A DNA stretch of 64,000 bases from JBCBRD01 sp039819785. GTDB lineage: Bacteria; Pseudomonadota; Alphaproteobacteria; Rhizobiales; Hyphomicrobiaceae. The notes under the pieces are model-generated. The model ran no database searches. It saw nothing but the letters and a program-made list of their open reading frames with translations, and was not told the DNA's origin. The DNA is taken from the NCBI GenBank assembly GCA_039819785.1, contig JBCBRH010000024.1, positions 1 through 64,000 on the forward strand. The letters run 5' to 3'. A program made the translations under genes and the position numbers. Below are positions 35,421 through 44,723 of this stretch, piece after piece. Each line of letters begins with the position of its first letter. Within the stretch, counting starts at the first letter, position 1.

Positions 35421-36608
35421 ATGAGCCAGGATACAGAAACAATTGTGATCGCCAGTGCTGCGCGGACGCCGGTCGGCTCATTTAACGGCACGCTCGGGTC
35501 AGTCTCAGCCCACGAATTGGGAAAAGTGGCGATTGAAGCGGCTTTGAAGCGCGCAAATGTCGATCCAGCGGACGTCTCGGAGGTTATTCTGGGACAGGTT
35601 TTGACGGCTGGACACGGGCAGAACCCGGCGCGTCAGGCATCAATCGCAGCAGGCATTTCTACGGACGCGCCAGCCTGGGGCATGAACCAGATTTGTGGTT
35701 CGGGCCTGCGCGCGGTTGCTCTTGGGATGCAGCAAATTCAAACCGGGTCATCGGCGATCGTCGTTGCGGGCGGCCAGGAGAGTATGTCGCAATCCATGCA
35801 CGCAGCACATATGCGCGATGGCACCAAGATGGGTGATGTCAAATTCGTTGACACCATGATCAAAGACGGTCTGTGGGATGCCTTCAACGGCTATCACATG
35901 GGTACGACAGCCGAGAACGTCGCCAAGGAATTTCAGATCACGCGCGAAGAGCAGGATGCGTTCGCGGTTGCATCGCAGAACAAGGCCGAAGCTGCTCGCA
36001 AAGCCGGTAAGTTCGCTGACGAAATCGCACCTGTCACCGTGAAATCCCGCAAGAGTGAAACGGTTGTCGACACCGATGAGTACATCAAGGACGGCGTCAC
36101 CCTGGAAAGCGTTGGCCGCGTGCGTCCTGCATTTGACAGAGAAGGCACCGTGACAGCTGCGAACGCATCCGGTCTTAACGATGGTGCTGCCGTCGTTGTG
36201 CTGATGACCGAGGCTGAAGCGAAAAAGCGCGGGATCACGCCACTGGCTAAGATCAAAGGCTGGTCACATGCGGGCGTCGACCCATCCGTCATGGGCACAG
36301 GCCCGATCCCAGCGACCAAAAAGCTCCTGGAAAACATTGGCTGGTCACATGATGACCTCGATCTTGTTGAGGCCAACGAAGCGTTTGCCGCCCAAGCCAT
36401 TGCGGTCAACAAGGGCATCGGCTGGGACACTGAAAAGGTCAACGTCAACGGCGGTGCCATCGCAATCGGCCACCCGATCGGTGCTTCGGGAGCGCGCGTC
36501 TTGAATACGCTGCTGTTCGAAATGCAACGCCGCGATGCCAAGAAGGGTCTTGCAACGCTTTGTATCGGTGGTGGTATGGGCGTGGCCCTGGCTATCGAGC
36601 GCGACTGA
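35421..36608 (+). CDS. phaA: Acetyl-CoA acetyltransferase (beta-ketothiolase)
   Basis: This 395-aa thiolase condenses two acetyl-CoA to acetoacetyl-CoA, the first step of polyhydroxybutyrate synthesis. It has all catalytic landmarks: the nucleophile Cys92 in QICGSGLRAV, NEAFAAQ, the histidine in GHPIGASGAR and the base cysteine in LCIGGGMG. The ATG at 35421 has CAGGAGA at good spacing; the open frame to 35286 is rejected. phaB follows on the same strand and phaR lies divergently, which fixes the role in PHB metabolism. The PHB synthase gene phaC is not in the window. Confidence 0.95.
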   Translation: MSQDTETIVIASAARTPVGSFNGTLGSVSAHELGKVAIEAALKRANVDPADVSEVILGQVLTAGHGQNPARQASIAAGISTDAPAWGMNQICGSGLRAVALGMQQIQTGSSAIVVAGGQESMSQSMHAAHMRDGTKMGDVKFVDTMIKDGLWDAFNGYHMGTTAENVAKEFQITREEQDAFAVASQNKAEAARKAGKFADEIAPVTVKSRKSETVVDTDEYIKDGVTLESVGRVRPAFDREGTVTAANASGLNDGAAVVVLMTEAEAKKRGITPLAKIKGWSHAGVDPSVMGTGPIPATKKLLENIGWSHDDLDLVEANEAFAAQAIAVNKGIGWDTEKVNVNGGAIAIGHPIGASGARVLNTLLFEMQRRDAKKGLATLCIGGGMGVALAIERD

Positions 36609-36779
36609 TTGGTCGACTGGTTGCAAGACCACTGAATCAACTTCCGCAGGCCCTTTGTGAATGCCATGGCGCATCTACGGCCTGCGGTTTTCAGGTTTCG
36701 AACCAGATCCGGTGCGCGACCGCTAGCAATTGACATCCCTCCACTCTCCCCCAAACCCCTCACATAAGGAACAACCGAC

Positions 36780-37505
36780 ATGGCACGAGTAGCCGTCGTC
36801 ACAGGTGGAACACGCGGTATTGGCCACGCCATCTCCGTCGCCCTCAAAGAAGCTGGATATTCAGTTGCCGCGAACTACGCCGGCAACGATGAGGCCGCCA
36901 ATGCCTTCAAGGCTGAAACCGGCATTCCCGTTTTCAAATGGTCCGTTGCTGAATATGACAGCTGCGTTGAAGGTTTGAAAAAGGTCGAGGCTGAGCTTGG
37001 ACCGGTTGATGTCCTGGTGAACAATGCCGGGATCACGCGCGATGCCATGTTCCACAAGATGACCAAGGATCAGTGGGACGCCGTGATCGGAACCAACCTT
37101 GATGGGTTGTTCAACATGACCCACCCCGTATGGAACGGCATGCGTTCACGCGGGTTCGGCCGGATCATCAACATTTCCTCCATCAACGGCCAGAAAGGTC
37201 AGATGGGTCAGGCGAACTATTCGGCTGCCAAATCCGGTGACATCGGGTTCACCAAAGCGCTGGCGCAGGAAGGTGCTTTCAAGGGCATCACGGTCAACGC
37301 CATCTGCCCTGGCTACATAGGCACTGAAATGGTGAAGGCGATCGACCCGGAAGTTCTGAAGGCCAAAATCCTGCCTCAGATTCCCGTCGGACGTCTGGGC
37401 GAGCCTGAAGAGATTGCACGCGCTGTTGTGTTTCTTGCAGCGGATGATGCCGGGTTCATCACGGGCGCCACGCTGTCTGCCAACGGCGGCCAGTTGATGA
37501 GCTAA
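36780..37505 (+). CDS. phaB: Acetoacetyl-CoA reductase
   Basis: The 241-aa SDR enzyme reduces acetoacetyl-CoA to (R)-3-hydroxybutyryl-CoA using NADPH. The cofactor loop is VTGGTRGIG (residues 7-15), followed by NNAGITRD, the catalytic serine in NISSINGQKGQMGQ, and the YSAAK active-site motif (Tyr and Lys). The ITRDAMFHKMTKDQWDAVI stretch is typical of PhaB. It follows phaA by 171 bp with AAGGAAC upstream of the ATG, and a strong terminator lies downstream. Confidence 0.95.
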   Translation: MARVAVVTGGTRGIGHAISVALKEAGYSVAANYAGNDEAANAFKAETGIPVFKWSVAEYDSCVEGLKKVEAELGPVDVLVNNAGITRDAMFHKMTKDQWDAVIGTNLDGLFNMTHPVWNGMRSRGFGRIINISSINGQKGQMGQANYSAAKSGDIGFTKALAQEGAFKGITVNAICPGYIGTEMVKAIDPEVLKAKILPQIPVGRLGEPEEIARAVVFLAADDAGFITGATLSANGGQLMS

Positions 37506-37570
37506 GCTCGTAGCTCTCGAGATGTTTTTTTAGATGGATGCCTGAGACACACGGCATCTTAGCGCCAAAC

Positions 37571-37611
37571 AAAAAAAGCCCCGGCAGCCAAGTTGGCTCC
37601 GGGGCTTTTTT
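37571..37611. terminator. Bidirectional intrinsic terminator between phaB and folE2
   Basis: A-tract (37571-37577), then a GC-rich hairpin with arms GCCCCGG...GCC and GGC.CCGGGGC around AAGTT, then a T run (37606-37611). It can terminate phaB transcripts and also transcription from the opposite side. Confidence 0.9.
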
Positions 37612-37633
37612 GTTATCGTCATCGTTACGGTCT

Positions 37634-37844
37634 TAGAGACTGCTTTGCTTTTTAGTGGACTAGCAAAGCAGGCTTTCAGCTTTTGGTTTGGAGCATGTTC
37701 CGGGCGGAAAACCGCGCACACTTTTCCTGAACATGCTCTGCGCTCTTGGTTTGGAGCATGTCCCGGGCGGAAAACCGCGTACACTTTTCCTGAACATGCT
37801 CTGTGCTTTTGGTTTGGAGCATGTTCCGCCCGGAACATGCTCTA
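37634..37844. repeat. Dispersed palindromic repeat, copy 2, with tandemly expanded module B
   Basis: Module A and a first module B lie at 37634-37739. A second module B follows at 37740-37802, then a shortened third at 37803-37844, whose arms GAGCATGTTCCG and CGGAACATGCTC (37816-37841) form a perfect hairpin with a two-base loop. The array abuts folE2: its terminal CTA provides the folE2 TAG stop. A spurious reading frame (37530-37838, minus) arises from this repeat. Confidence 0.92.
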
Positions 37845-38963
37845 GCCGACGTGGATGAGCGTATCGAACGTGCGCGGGTCATAGCTTGATTGCGCAAACG
37901 TCTCACCCTTAGTGAGGATCGATACCGCATCGTGGCTGTGCAGCGATTCCTGGTGACTGGCGACAATCCTGAAATCGCCGATGCGGTCATCTGCATCCAT
38001 GGCCGCACACAGTAGACGCACAGCATCTTCGACGAAGATCGGATTGGAACCGTTCAATTCAGCGAAGGCCTGCTCATCTTCGCGCTTCACCATCACTTGC
38101 GTTTCGGTCGGGATTGCTGCAACGCATCGTTCGATCAGGTCTTCGATCCAGAGCGTGCCTTCATCTTCGAGCGCGACCGACACGCGGGCTACAGAGCGCT
38201 GCGAGTGCGGCGTTGCGATCTGTCCACGCACTTCGCGGGCGTGTTCCGACAGCTCCAGGGAACACGGGCACGTGGACGAATACACATAGTCGAGATGAAT
38301 GACGCGTGTGGTTTCGCCTGCAGCCTTCACCATTTCGAATGCGACGTCGTAATACTGGTAGCCTTCCAGCCCGCTCCGCAGCGACGTCTTCATCATCGGA
38401 TAACGGAAGCGCAACTGAATGCGCGCATCAAAGCTTGCCAAATCGCTCAGGTAGCTCTGCAGCACGCTATCGATTTTTTCAAAATCGAAAACGTCGCCTG
38501 CATGGCTGTAGAACGAGCGCATGATGCGGCTCATGTTGATGCCCTTCTTCTGGGCATCGAGCGAGACCGAACCGGTCACGGATGTTTCAAGAGTGACCGT
38601 GCCACCCTCACGGGTGCGGATCGCCAGCGGCAGGCGGAAGTTTGAAATGCCGACATGCTGGATTTCGGTCTTTGCGCCTTTGATGAGACTGGACGGACCG
38701 TTCTGCAGGTCCGGCATGCTGGCTTTGTAGGCTGCATCCGGCTTGAACTCTGCAGGATAGCTGCGGTTCAGCGCCCCATCGCCGTGCAGGCTGCGACCAC
38801 CGTGCCGCGCCTCCATCAAGCGTTGGATTGTTGTCTGGCTTGTCCTATTCGATCGCAGAAGACCGGCATCATCGGCGCTGTCGGTTTCGAAACCGTCGTG
38901 CACGTCCTCGCGTACGTCGAGGTCAAGAATATCAGTCGTTAAAGTATCAATCGGTGTGGTCAC
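37842..38963 (-). CDS. folE2: GTP cyclohydrolase FolE2 (type IB)
   Basis: FolE2 makes 7,8-dihydroneopterin triphosphate from GTP for folate synthesis and is the metal-flexible alternative to FolE. The 373-aa protein has TEIQHVGISNFRLPL (about residues 99-113), KGINMSRIMRSFY, the cysteine site in SSTCPCSLELSEHAREVRGQ (about residue 233) and TPHSQRSVARVSV. The GTG at 38963 has AGGAGAGG six bases upstream and is preferred to the GTG at 38990. Its TAG stop lies inside the palindromic repeat. FolE2 genes are often under Zur, but I see no clear Zur box upstream. Confidence 0.93.
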   Translation of the reverse strand: MTTPIDTLTTDILDLDVREDVHDGFETDSADDAGLLRSNRTSQTTIQRLMEARHGGRSLHGDGALNRSYPAEFKPDAAYKASMPDLQNGPSSLIKGAKTEIQHVGISNFRLPLAIRTREGGTVTLETSVTGSVSLDAQKKGINMSRIMRSFYSHAGDVFDFEKIDSVLQSYLSDLASFDARIQLRFRYPMMKTSLRSGLEGYQYYDVAFEMVKAAGETTRVIHLDYVYSSTCPCSLELSEHAREVRGQIATPHSQRSVARVSVALEDEGTLWIEDLIERCVAAIPTETQVMVKREDEQAFAELNGSNPIFVEDAVRLLCAAMDADDRIGDFRIVASHQESLHSHDAVSILTKGETFAQSSYDPRTFDTLIHVG

Positions 38964-39261
38964 GGGGCCTCTCCTCGAAGCACGCTTCACTGGTTGTGTG
39001 TGGAATTAAAACGAAGTTGGTTGGCAGTCGGATCATACGATAGTCGAAGGATGGGGCCAATGTTAGTCGACATCTTGCCGACCGTCTCCCCCATGTAGGC
39101 TTGGTGTTTCGCTATCGTCTTTTGGCAGCGAGATCGCCGGTTTGCCTTACTTTATATGGGTACTGCGCCGAAAATTGCCAGGAATCAGCCCTCGTCTCTT
39201 TTTGGCGTTCTGTCAAAACCTTAGCCGACCAAGCCCTTGCGTGCACTGCAGCAATTGGGAC

Positions 39262-42200
39262 CTAAGCTGCCTGAGCTTCACGATATTCCGCCGCTCGCGC
39301 AGCTGCCGACCCTGGCAGTTTTGAACGGGTCAGTAGCGCAAACGCAGGCGGTACGAAAAAGAACGAAACGAGCGTCGACAGCAGCACGCCGCCTGCGATG
39401 GCCATGGCGAATGGCGGCCAGAACCCACCCCCGGCCAGGATAAGCGGCAGGAAACCGCCGAAGGTTGTCAGCGTGGTGGAAATGATATGCCGGCTTTGGG
39501 CGGTCACGACATCGGCTATGCGCCGCACATCTCCAGCCAAGGCGCGCGCGTCTTGCTGTAAGGCGGTGATGATGATGATGGCGGCGTTGATTGACACACC
39601 GATGGAGCCAATGACGCCGATGACGGCCTGAATGCCGAAGGGGTAGCGAAAAATCGCGAGTGCCAGGAGGCTCAGCCCCATGGACAGGATTGCGACCACA
39701 CCGGCGAGTGCAGCCAACCGATATGAGCCGAACGTGAGGACGATCGTTGCGACGGTCAAAGCGACAATCACGCCGAGGGACGCCAAGAGATTTCGCAGTG
39801 TCTCATCGCGCGCATCGCTGTCGCCACCGACTTCAAAACGATACCCGGCGGGCAATTGCAGGTTGGTCTCTTCGACGCGTTTTTGAATGACCTTGAGTGC
39901 GGCCTCGGGCAGGACGGTGCGCTCGACGAAGCCCTGGACCGTGTTGATGCGTTCGCCGTTTCGCCGATAGATCGGCGTTTCTGCCGGCACGATTTCAACG
40001 CGCCCCAATGCGGTGATGGGGATGCCGGGATGGGCGTTGGCATCGGAGATGGTCGTGGCTGTCGCGGCGGCTGTGTTCATGACTTCGAGGTTGCGTAAAG
40101 CGCTGACGGTGTCGCGGCCCTCCCTGTTCAGCCGGACGTTGACGGGCAGTTCCTCTGAGCCTTCGATCAGCGAGCCGCCCCGCGCGCCTTCAAGAGCAGA
40201 TTGAAATTGCCGGGCGACGTCCGCCAAATCCAAGCCTGCCAGTCGGACTTTTTCTTCGTCGAGTATAAGTTCGACTTTCGGTGCGCCAGGCGCAATCTGT
40301 GTCCGCGCCTGTTGAACGGCTGGGACCGCGACCATGACAGCGCGAACGACGTCACCGATTTCGCGGAGCTTGGCCAACTCCGGACCGACAACCCGGATCT
40401 CGACTGGTGCATTCACCGGTGGCCCCTGTACAAGCCCGCGGACTGTCACCCGCGCTTCCGGGATCAACCCATCGAGTTGGGTTTGCAGGTCCGCCAGGGC
40501 GGCTTCGGTTGCCTGGGGAGACGTGGTCGTGACAAGGAACTCAGCAAACGTGGGCTCGTTATCCTGGTTCGCGAGCATGTTGTAATAGAACGGTGGAGCG
40601 CTCTCGCCGACGACCCAGGCGATGCTGCTGACCTCTTGCCGTTCGTTCAGGCGGTCATAGACGTCTTTCGCGACCCTGTCGGTTGCGGCGTGCGAGCGGC
40701 CTTCAGGCAGTTTGACCTGCACATAAAGCTGATTGCGGTCCACGCCTGGAAAAAACTGGGGCTTGAGGGTGGGGAACGATCCGAACCCGACAACTGGCGC
40801 GATCAAGGCTGCCATCATCGCAAGCCGGGGACGATTGAGTGCGAACAGCAAGACACTGTGCAATGGCCCGCTTCCCTTTGGTACGATTTCGTCTGGCGAC
40901 TTCGGTGCCGTTGCTGCATCGCGGGCATCGATCCCTTCTGCGGACCGCTTCAACATCCAGCCTGCGAGTGCTGGCGTGATGGTCAATGCAAGACCGAGCG
41001 AGACGAACAGCATGATGATCACGGCCAGCGCGATGGAGCCGACAAAATCACCGGCTGGACCGGGGAGCAGCGCCATGGGCATAAAGGCCAGCACCGTCGT
41101 CACAGTCGACGCGGCCAGTGGAATCGCGAGCCGTCGCACGGCCTGGGCAACCGCTTCGGCGCGGTTTTCACCGGCGGTCAGCCGCTTGCGAATATCGTCG
41201 GTCATCACGATGCCTGCATCGACCAACAGCCCGAGGGCGACAATCAATCCGGTTACCGACATCTGGTGGATGGGTATGCCGGATGCCTGCAGACCGAAGA
41301 TCGATACGATTGTTGCCAACGGAAGAATGGTTGCCACGACGATGGCCGCGCGCCAGCCCAACGAGAAGATCAAGACAGCGACAACAATGGCCATACCGAT
41401 GGCCATGTTCTCCATGACGCCGAATAGGCGATCAGCGGTGTAGGCGCTTTGATCAAAAATGACATTGAACTCAAGACCTTCGGGAAGCTCTTTTTGGAAG
41501 TCGTCGTAGACGTCGTTGATGCGCTTAGTCCATGCATCGACCTGCAGATCTTCAGCCATGCGGGCGGCCACCAAGACCGCCGGGACACCCTCGATGTAGG
41601 CCAACGAGACAGGTGGAGACCGTAGCCCACGTGACACATCAGAAACGTCGCCGATCCGAACGATCCGGCCGTCGCTGTCTTCACGAATGGGAATTTGGCG
41701 GATCCGGTCGAGGGACTTGAACTCTCCGGCGACTTCCACGATCAGGTCGGTTTCTCGACCGCGTACCTGACCGGCTTCCACCTTGGTATCCGCGCGCGCC
41801 AGGGCTTGGGCGACGGCGTCGACGGTCAGACCCAGCGAACTGATCGCGTGTGGGTTGACGGAAATGGAAACCTCTTCGTCCTGGGCACCGATGACGTCTA
41901 CGAACTTGGTGCCGCCGACACCGCGCAAACGATCTTGGAGAAGCTCTGAGTAACGACGCATCACCGCTGCAAGGCTGTCGTCATGGGTTGCCTGGACGTC
42001 GTTCGCCAGCATGATCGCTGCAATCGACGTGAAGCCACCTGTCCGATTGTCGTCGAAGTCAGGCTGGGGCACACCGGGGGGGAAGTTCCGCGCTGCGTCC
42101 GACAAGGCATCGCGAATTTCAGACCACGCCTGCTCGATCTGGACGTCGGTGATGAATTGCGACAGCTCGATCTGGACAACCGAGATGCCGGAGCGGGATG

Positions 42201-42441
42201 TGCTTTCTATTGTGTCGATCTGAGGAATTTCACGCAGTTCATCCTCGATCTTTTCAGTCACCAAGGCTTCGACACGCGCGGGATCAGCGCCTGGATACGG
42301 GGTCACCACGGTTGCAAACAGGTTGGTGATCGTGGGGTCTTCCTGACGCCCGATGGTGGCAAGCGCGGAGGCTCCTGCGGCAAGCATCATCAGCACCGCA
42401 AGCGCAAACAGCCGCGGCTTGCGGTAAAACAAGTTCCACAT
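39262..42441 (-). CDS. RND efflux pump inner-membrane subunit (AcrB/AcrD/AcrF family)
   Basis: The 1059-aa proton-driven exporter has the RND layout: one N-terminal helix, a large periplasmic loop, a helix cluster, a second loop and a final cluster. RQEDPTI and YPGADPARVE near the N-terminus are typical. In helix 4 the proton-relay pair reads VDAG (Asp408, Ala409) where AcrB has two aspartates, and in the helix 10 region the AcrB lysine position reads Asn in GVSINAAIII, so it belongs to a divergent RND branch. Substrate unknown. It starts 5 bp after the adaptor gene stop, in one operon. No outer-membrane channel gene is adjacent. Confidence 0.92.
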   Translation of the reverse strand: MWNLFYRKPRLFALAVLMMLAAGASALATIGRQEDPTITNLFATVVTPYPGADPARVEALVTEKIEDELREIPQIDTIESTSRSGISVVQIELSQFITDVQIEQAWSEIRDALSDAARNFPPGVPQPDFDDNRTGGFTSIAAIMLANDVQATHDDSLAAVMRRYSELLQDRLRGVGGTKFVDVIGAQDEEVSISVNPHAISSLGLTVDAVAQALARADTKVEAGQVRGRETDLIVEVAGEFKSLDRIRQIPIREDSDGRIVRIGDVSDVSRGLRSPPVSLAYIEGVPAVLVAARMAEDLQVDAWTKRINDVYDDFQKELPEGLEFNVIFDQSAYTADRLFGVMENMAIGMAIVVAVLIFSLGWRAAIVVATILPLATIVSIFGLQASGIPIHQMSVTGLIVALGLLVDAGIVMTDDIRKRLTAGENRAEAVAQAVRRLAIPLAASTVTTVLAFMPMALLPGPAGDFVGSIALAVIIMLFVSLGLALTITPALAGWMLKRSAEGIDARDAATAPKSPDEIVPKGSGPLHSVLLFALNRPRLAMMAALIAPVVGFGSFPTLKPQFFPGVDRNQLYVQVKLPEGRSHAATDRVAKDVYDRLNERQEVSSIAWVVGESAPPFYYNMLANQDNEPTFAEFLVTTTSPQATEAALADLQTQLDGLIPEARVTVRGLVQGPPVNAPVEIRVVGPELAKLREIGDVVRAVMVAVPAVQQARTQIAPGAPKVELILDEEKVRLAGLDLADVARQFQSALEGARGGSLIEGSEELPVNVRLNREGRDTVSALRNLEVMNTAAATATTISDANAHPGIPITALGRVEIVPAETPIYRRNGERINTVQGFVERTVLPEAALKVIQKRVEETNLQLPAGYRFEVGGDSDARDETLRNLLASLGVIVALTVATIVLTFGSYRLAALAGVVAILSMGLSLLALAIFRYPFGIQAVIGVIGSIGVSINAAIIIITALQQDARALAGDVRRIADVVTAQSRHIISTTLTTFGGFLPLILAGGGFWPPFAMAIAGGVLLSTLVSFFFVPPAFALLTRSKLPGSAAARAAEYREAQAA

Positions 42442-42446
42442 GGGGC

Positions 42447-43640
42447 CTACTCCCGGTTGGCGAGCGCGATTTTCTGCCCGGTGATCACACGGTTTGCGCC
42501 CACCTCAATGAATCGGGTTCCATCGGGGATCGATGCACCGATGAAGGCGCGCTCACCCTCGGTGTGCAAAAGCTCAACGGCAGCCTGGCCAGCGACAGGA
42601 CCAGCTGGCGTGTCTTTCACAATCAGCATGGACCATAGGCCTTTGCGTCCTTCGCTCAAGGCAGAGAGGGGGACCCATGCGCCTGGTTGTTCGATGGTTT
42701 TTTGGAATTCGAAGACAACGGTCTCGCCAAATGGCACGTCCGCCTCACCGACCACATCGAACAAGGCGGTTACCGTGCGGGTGCCGCGCGCCAGATCCGA
42801 TCTTTTGCGGAACAGTTTGCCTTTGAATGTCCTGCCGTTTGCGGTGAAGCTGTAGGTCACGTCTTTCTTCAGCGCGCTTGCCGCTTCATCAGACAGGCCG
42901 GCGCGGACCCGGCGGGTCTGATCATCCATGACGGTGAGCACCGGGGCTCCGGCAGCCACGACGGCGCCTTCATCCACCGCACGACCGGCAATGATGCCCG
43001 TGAATGGGGCTTTGATTTCCGACTTCGCGATATCAAGGTCAAGGCTGGCTATCTGGGCATCCAACCGTTCCATCGCAGCGGTCAGTTCCAAAACCGAAAA
43101 CCTTGCTTCATCGAAGCGCTGTTCCGGTGACCAGCCTTTCTGATTGAGGTTTGACTGCCGCTTTAATGTCGACTCCGCAAGATCGCGCCGGGCTTTGATC
43201 TCGTTTCGCTGGGCGGTCAGCTGACGGCGCTGAATTTTCAAGGGCTCGGTATCAAGCTGGGCCAGCACGTCTCCAACCTGCACATGCGCACCTTCGTCTT
43301 TGGCCACCCGTGTGACCAACCCGTTGCGCTCAAATGAGACCTGGGTCTCCCGGCCCGGCTCAAAGCGGCCAACGAAACGTGCCGAAACCTCAAAAGCGGG
43401 CTGAAACCTTATGATGCCGGTTGCAACATTGATCGGCGGGTGGGGTTCAAGTGCAGCATCTGCGCTGGCACGCCAGTGGAGGGCGGCGGTACCGAAAACC
43501 ATGGCCGCGATAATGACGCCGCTTGCCGCGACGACGCCAATGCCTGCTACCAGCCGCTTGAAAACAGATGGTTTTGCCGGCGCTTCTGCCGGTGGACTGG
43601 TCGGTGGGTTGGCCAACGACGTCTCGTGTGTTGATGTCAT
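42447..43640 (-). CDS. RND efflux periplasmic adaptor (membrane fusion protein)
   Basis: The 397-aa protein joins the RND pump to an outer-membrane channel. An N-terminal membrane anchor (about residues 30-52: GIGVVAASGVIIAAMVFGT) precedes a biotinyl-lipoyl half-motif (GLVTRVAKDEGAHVQVGDVL), a helical hairpin (NEIKARRDLAESTLKRQSNL to ERLDAQIASLDLDI) and the second half (KAPFTGIIAGRAVDEGAVVA). Beta-barrel and membrane-proximal domains follow. I use the ATG at 43640 with AGAGGTGAAG just upstream; frames to 43658 and 43787 are less likely. It is the first gene of the efflux operon and is divergent from the tetR gene across the operators. Confidence 0.92.
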   Translation of the reverse strand: MTSTHETSLANPPTSPPAEAPAKPSVFKRLVAGIGVVAASGVIIAAMVFGTAALHWRASADAALEPHPPINVATGIIRFQPAFEVSARFVGRFEPGRETQVSFERNGLVTRVAKDEGAHVQVGDVLAQLDTEPLKIQRRQLTAQRNEIKARRDLAESTLKRQSNLNQKGWSPEQRFDEARFSVLELTAAMERLDAQIASLDLDIAKSEIKAPFTGIIAGRAVDEGAVVAAGAPVLTVMDDQTRRVRAGLSDEAASALKKDVTYSFTANGRTFKGKLFRKRSDLARGTRTVTALFDVVGEADVPFGETVVFEFQKTIEQPGAWVPLSALSEGRKGLWSMLIVKDTPAGPVAGQAAVELLHTEGERAFIGASIPDGTRFIEVGANRVITGQKIALANRE

Positions 43641-43835
43641 GGTCTTCACCTCTTGCATCGGCCCACGCCGAAACGTCAGGGCCTGATGTCTCACACTCCA
43701 ACTCACGCGGGCGGTCCCGCCCGATTGATCACCCCTGTCCCGTTGCCGGATCAGGAACAGAAATGTCTTGGCTGGCGCACCGGACAACCACAGGGCAAAG
43801 TACGCCTTAAGTCCAATTGGTTGATGTTACGGACG

Positions 43836-43892
43836 CTAACTTATGTTAGGATCACTCACTTTGCAAAATAAAAGTTAGTGACCCTAACTTTT
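43836..43892. promoter_or_regulatory. TetR-type operators between the efflux operon and its regulator
   Basis: A 23-bp perfect palindrome at 43870-43892 has arms AAAAGTTAG and CTAACTTTT around TGACC. A second, imperfect copy of the same pattern (GTTAG-N5-CTCACTTT) begins at 43845, 29 bp away, and CTAAC-TTAT-GTTAG (43836-43849) forms a further overlapping palindrome. They lie in the divergent region between the adaptor gene and the TetR gene, where a TetR repressor would control both. Confidence 0.8.
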
Positions 43893-44006
43893 TCGATGAA
43901 TTTGTGTTGTAGACGGCACACCCCATCCTGGTGCGGGTTCTCTTGATCGCTCCAGATGCAAAACAGCTCGAGACCGTCGCATTTCGGCAAGGAGAGGCGC
44001 TAGACG

Positions 44007-44636
44007 TTGAATACCGCGGACAAAAAACCTGCTGTCGATCGATCGTCCTATCACCATGGTGATCTGCGAGAGGCGCTGATTGGTGCGGTTTTGCAGCTCA
44101 TCGAGGAGCAGGGTGCGGAGAATTTTTCGCTGGCCGATGCGTGCCGTCGCGCGAAAGTTTCAACCGCTGCGCCTTACAAGCACTTCAAGGACCGCGACGA
44201 GATTTTAGAAATCATCGTGATGCGTGCGTTCAACGATATGGCCGACCATGCGGTCGCCGAAGTTGAGAAGCACGGGCCTGGCACACCGGAATCCATGGTT
44301 GCGCTTGGCAAAAACTATATTGGATATGCCGTGAACCGACCTGCGCTGTTTCGGTTGATGTTTGGACAGAACCCGAAGATCAACCAGGCGCGCAACGTGC
44401 AAGACGAGGGCCGACGTTGCTTTGGCAGTGTGATCGAACAGGTCGCGATCTATTGCCGGGCCAACGGACTGGAGGCAAATGCCCTGAGCATTGCCACCCG
44501 TCTGTGGACATTCGTCCACGGCATGGCCTCACTGATTATCGATGACAAGTACCAAAACGTGGTGCCGGGCCTGGACCTGGACGCGATGCTGACCGAAGCG
44601 ACCATTGATCTGCTGCCAACGCGGCCTGGCAAATAG
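44007..44636 (+). CDS. TetR/AcrR-family regulator, probable repressor of the RND operon
   Basis: The 209-aa protein has an N-terminal HTH (YHHGDLREALIGAVLQLIEE, then FSLADACRRAKVSTAAPYKH, residues 15-61) typical of TetR regulators with a WHG-type C-terminal ligand domain (about residues 85-195: ALFRLMFG and TRLWTFVHGMASL). The gene lies divergent from the RND operon with clear palindromic operators between, so it most likely represses both itself and the pump. The start is a TTG at 44007 behind AAGGAGAG at somewhat long spacing. Inducing ligand unknown. Confidence 0.9.
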   Translation: MNTADKKPAVDRSSYHHGDLREALIGAVLQLIEEQGAENFSLADACRRAKVSTAAPYKHFKDRDEILEIIVMRAFNDMADHAVAEVEKHGPGTPESMVALGKNYIGYAVNRPALFRLMFGQNPKINQARNVQDEGRRCFGSVIEQVAIYCRANGLEANALSIATRLWTFVHGMASLIIDDKYQNVVPGLDLDAMLTEATIDLLPTRPGK

Positions 44637-44723
44637 GTCCGGTCACAGCCTGCGTTGAGGGCGTGCGGTCGAACGATCGGTCGCAATGTGCTTCGAAACC
44701 GTTCGACCCACTTTTCTCTGGCC

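Noticed and set aside
37530..37838. Minus-strand reading frame of 102 codons with repeated HAPNQ and ACSGK segments
   Set aside because: It is a translation of the tandem palindromic repeat plus the terminator, so the amino-acid repeats only mirror the DNA repeat.
40201..41427. 408-codon plus-strand open frame
   Set aside because: It is antisense to the RND pump gene, lacks any family signal and has the biased composition of a shadow frame.
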